Assembly (NCBI GenBank): GCA_004555535.1
Contig: SFHU01000020.1
Location: 1-31,091 of the forward strand
Direction of reading: 5' to 3'
From: Clostridiales bacterium
GTDB taxonomy: Bacteria; Bacillota; Clostridia; Christensenellales; Aristaeellaceae
DNA length: 31,091 bases
Part shown: piece by piece, positions 29,840 through 31,091 of the stretch
How the letters are laid out: every line of letters starts with the position of its first letter
Position numbering within the stretch: the first letter of the stretch is position 1
Notes under the pieces: generated by a model
Databases searched by the model: none
Seen by the model: the letters and a program-made list of their open reading frames with translations, nothing else
Told to the model about the DNA's origin: nothing
Translations under genes and position numbers: made by a program

Positions 29840-30203
29840 GAGGAGATGCGCCCTCTTCCTTCTCCTGTGGCTCCGCCTTCAGCAAGAGGTTTTGCCTGCG
29901 CAGCAGACTCTGCATGGAACGGCACAGCCTGTCAAAATCAGCCTGTGCAGCCGGCTGGCGGGCAATGAAGACATACAGCCCCTGCTTCATCCGGGGCAGC
30001 AGGGGGGCGACCGCCGCGCGGAGGCGGCGCTTGACGCGGTTGCGCTCGACGGCGCAGCCGAGCTTCTTGCCCACCGAGAACCCCACCTTGAGGGTATTGG
30101 CGCGCACATACAGAAGGACGAGCTCATGCGAGCCGCCCGAGGTGCCGCGCCGGTGGACGTATTTGAACTGCGCGTTCTTTTTGAGGCTGTACCTTCTCTG
30201 CAA
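29832..30203 (-). CDS. rnpA: Ribonuclease P protein component
   Basis: This 123-residue protein subunit of RNase P assists the RNA catalyst in maturing tRNA 5' ends. The hallmark RNR motif GCAVERNRVKRRLRAA is present, preceded by KVGFSVGKKLG. The N-terminus MQRRYSLKKNAQFKYVHRRG holds the usual substrate-contact residues. The C-terminus has an acidic extension past the fold and overlaps yidD by 8 bases. It follows rpmH after a gap containing a hairpin. Confidence 0.97.
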   Translation of the reverse strand: MQRRYSLKKNAQFKYVHRRGTSGGSHELVLLYVRANTLKVGFSVGKKLGCAVERNRVKRRLRAAVAPLLPRMKQGLYVFIARQPAAQADFDRLCRSMQSLLRRQNLLLKAEPQEKEEGASPHD

Positions 30204-30231
30204 GACGAAATCGCTCCCCTTAAAGCTAAAG

Positions 30232-30262
30232 AAAAAGGCCCGCTCCCGGTCTTTGCCGGGCC
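30232..30262 (-). terminator. Attenuator-like hairpin between rpmH and rnpA
   Basis: On the minus strand GGCCCG pairs with CGGGCC, with an alternative inner CCCGG/CCGGG pairing, followed by TTTTTC. It may reduce transcription into rnpA relative to the abundant rpmH message. Confidence 0.55.
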
Positions 30263-30356
30263 GGACCGAACGCCCCTGCGCGCGCGGCGAAGGGGCGGGT
30301 TCCGCCGGATTGGCGGAGACTGATGCGTGCGCCGGGGCGGACCCCCGGGCCTGTCA

Positions 30357-30512
30357 TCAGACCGGATTGGAAACGGTCAGCTTCGCGCGGCCGCGGGCGC
30401 GGCGGCGGGCAAGGACCTTGCGGCCGTTCTTGGTAGCCATGCGGGCACGGAAGCCATGCACCTTCGCGCGCTGGCGCTTCTTGGGCTGATACGTTCTGAC
30501 AGACGATGCCAT
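30357..30512 (-). CDS. rpmH: 50S ribosomal protein L34
   Basis: This 51-residue basic ribosomal protein has the unmistakable RTYQPKKRQRAKVHGFRARM and TKNGRKVLARRRARGRAKLTV. It is a few residues longer than the common 44, with MASSV before RTYQP. The ATG at 30512 has AAGGAGTG 8 bases upstream. It is the first gene of the rnpA-yidD-yidC-jag block. Confidence 0.98.
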   Translation of the reverse strand: MASSVRTYQPKKRQRAKVHGFRARMATKNGRKVLARRRARGRAKLTVSNPV

Positions 30513-30610
30513 AGTGAACACACTCCTTATGATGAAAGATTGAAAATTGATGTGAGCCCCTGCGGGCTGCGCCGCCTGCGCGGCGCATTGTTCCATGCGA
30601 AAGCGATTAT

Positions 30611-30640
30611 AGTATACTTCACAGTCAATGATGAAGTCAA
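30611..30640 (-). promoter_or_regulatory. rpmH promoter
   Basis: On the minus strand TTGACT (30635-30640), 18-base spacer and TATACT (30611-30616). The leader to the ATG is about 95 bases. No DnaA-box cluster was seen between rpmH and spoIID. Confidence 0.75.
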
Positions 30641-30737
30641 GTACATTTTCCCTCCAAAGCGCCAAAAAGCGGAGGACTTATGCGCTTTGCCTGCCAAACC
30701 GGCATGATGCCGGTTGCTGGAGCTGATCCGTACAAGC

Positions 30738-30779
30738 CAAAAATTCCCCTGCGGCCGGTTTTCCCTTCCGCCGGGGAAT
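30738..30779 (-). terminator. Terminator after spoIID
   Basis: A 12-bp stem with one mismatch (30743-30754 with 30768-30779) is followed on the minus strand by a TTTTTGG tract, 17 bases past the spoIID stop. Confidence 0.82.
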
Positions 30780-30796
30780 GCCTTGCGTTTCCCTTT

Positions 30797-31091
30797 TTAC
30801 TGCCAGGCCTGGTCGAGCGTCACGCCCGCGAAGTAGTGCGTCACGATCTCCTCCGCGCTGCTCCCCTGTTTGGCCATCGCATAGGCGCCCCACTGGCTCA
30901 TGCCCACGCCGTGGCCGTAGCCCTTGCCGCTCATGACGACCTGGCCGTCGCTGAGCCGGAGGCTCTCGATCAGGCAGGAGCGCATCTTCGTCGACCCGAT
31001 GGCAATGCGGAAGGCCGGCGCGGAGACCTCCTTGCCGGAGATCATCAGCGTCGTCGCGCGCCCGGATTCGCCGCGCTGGCCGATGGAGATG
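30797..31091 (-). CDS. spoIID: Stage II sporulation protein D, C-terminal part (5' end outside window)
   Basis: This is the C-terminal 97 residues of SpoIID, a lytic transglycosylase that, with SpoIIP and SpoIIM, remodels peptidoglycan during forespore engulfment. Diagnostic segments are QRGESGRATTLMISG, then GYGHGVGMSQWGAYAMA and the terminal EIVTHYFAGVTL. The upstream portion lies outside the window. Spore-cortex homologues such as SpoIID-like LytB share this C-terminus, so an amidase enhancer is the alternative; the YGHGVGMSQWGA pattern fits both. Its presence supports a spore-forming Bacillota host. Confidence 0.88.
   Translation of the reverse strand, partial: ISIGQRGESGRATTLMISGKEVSAPAFRIAIGSTKMRSCLIESLRLSDGQVVMSGKGYGHGVGMSQWGAYAMAKQGSSAEEIVTHYFAGVTLDQAWQ

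Overview
The window looks like chromosomal DNA of a GC-rich, spore-forming, anaerobic member of Bacillota (class Clostridia). The evidence is the conserved block rpmH-rnpA-yidD-yidC-jag with spoIID beside it, an electron-bifurcating NfnAB pair, an AdhE-like iron alcohol dehydrogenase, strong AGGAGG ribosome sites and sigma-A-type promoters. I see no phage, IS element, CRISPR array or plasmid signature. I cannot assign a genus.

Layout. 1-1200: 3' part of an amidohydrolase, then a two-hairpin repeat. 1221-4512 (minus): dnaX overlapping an oligo-1,6-glucosidase. 4627-10862 (plus): an AEC permease, peptidase T, and a glycerate/sugar-acid module of GntP permease, MOFRL glycerate 2-kinase and CdaR-type regulator. 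11153-14832 (minus): nfnA-nfnB, and an iron alcohol dehydrogenase with its own strong promoter. 14998-16843 (minus): a short KdpD-like kinase and a KdpE-like regulator. 16972-17570 (plus): a promoter, a structured leader, a small His-rich membrane protein and tRNA-Leu(CAA). 17744-19322 (plus): KptA RNA 2'-phosphotransferase, an unrecognised small protein, and a composite pseudogene that appears to join fragments of a putative methyltransferase, a polynucleotide-kinase-like ATPase and an esterase. 19485-21774 (minus): NhaC antiporter and an MBL-fold hydrolase. 22079-22954 (plus): a GT2 glycosyltransferase. 23063-23805 (minus): a DUF2975 membrane protein and XRE regulator pair with a palindromic operator candidate. 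23947-27076 (minus): a secreted modular protein and an O-antigen-ligase-like polymerase/ligase. 27180-30512 (minus): jag, yidC, yidD, rnpA, rpmH. 30797-31091 (minus): the 3' part of spoIID.

Functional themes are redox balance (NfnAB, alcohol dehydrogenase), sugar-acid and oligosaccharide use (GntP/kinase/CdaR, GH13), envelope glycans (GT2, ligase), ion homeostasis (Kdp-type sensor, NhaC) and membrane protein biogenesis. The most unusual parts are the decayed RNA-repair neighbourhood after kptA, a repeat family found only in three convergent gene gaps, the structured leader at 17001-17169, and a Jag protein with an eightfold octapeptide repeat and a basic tail.
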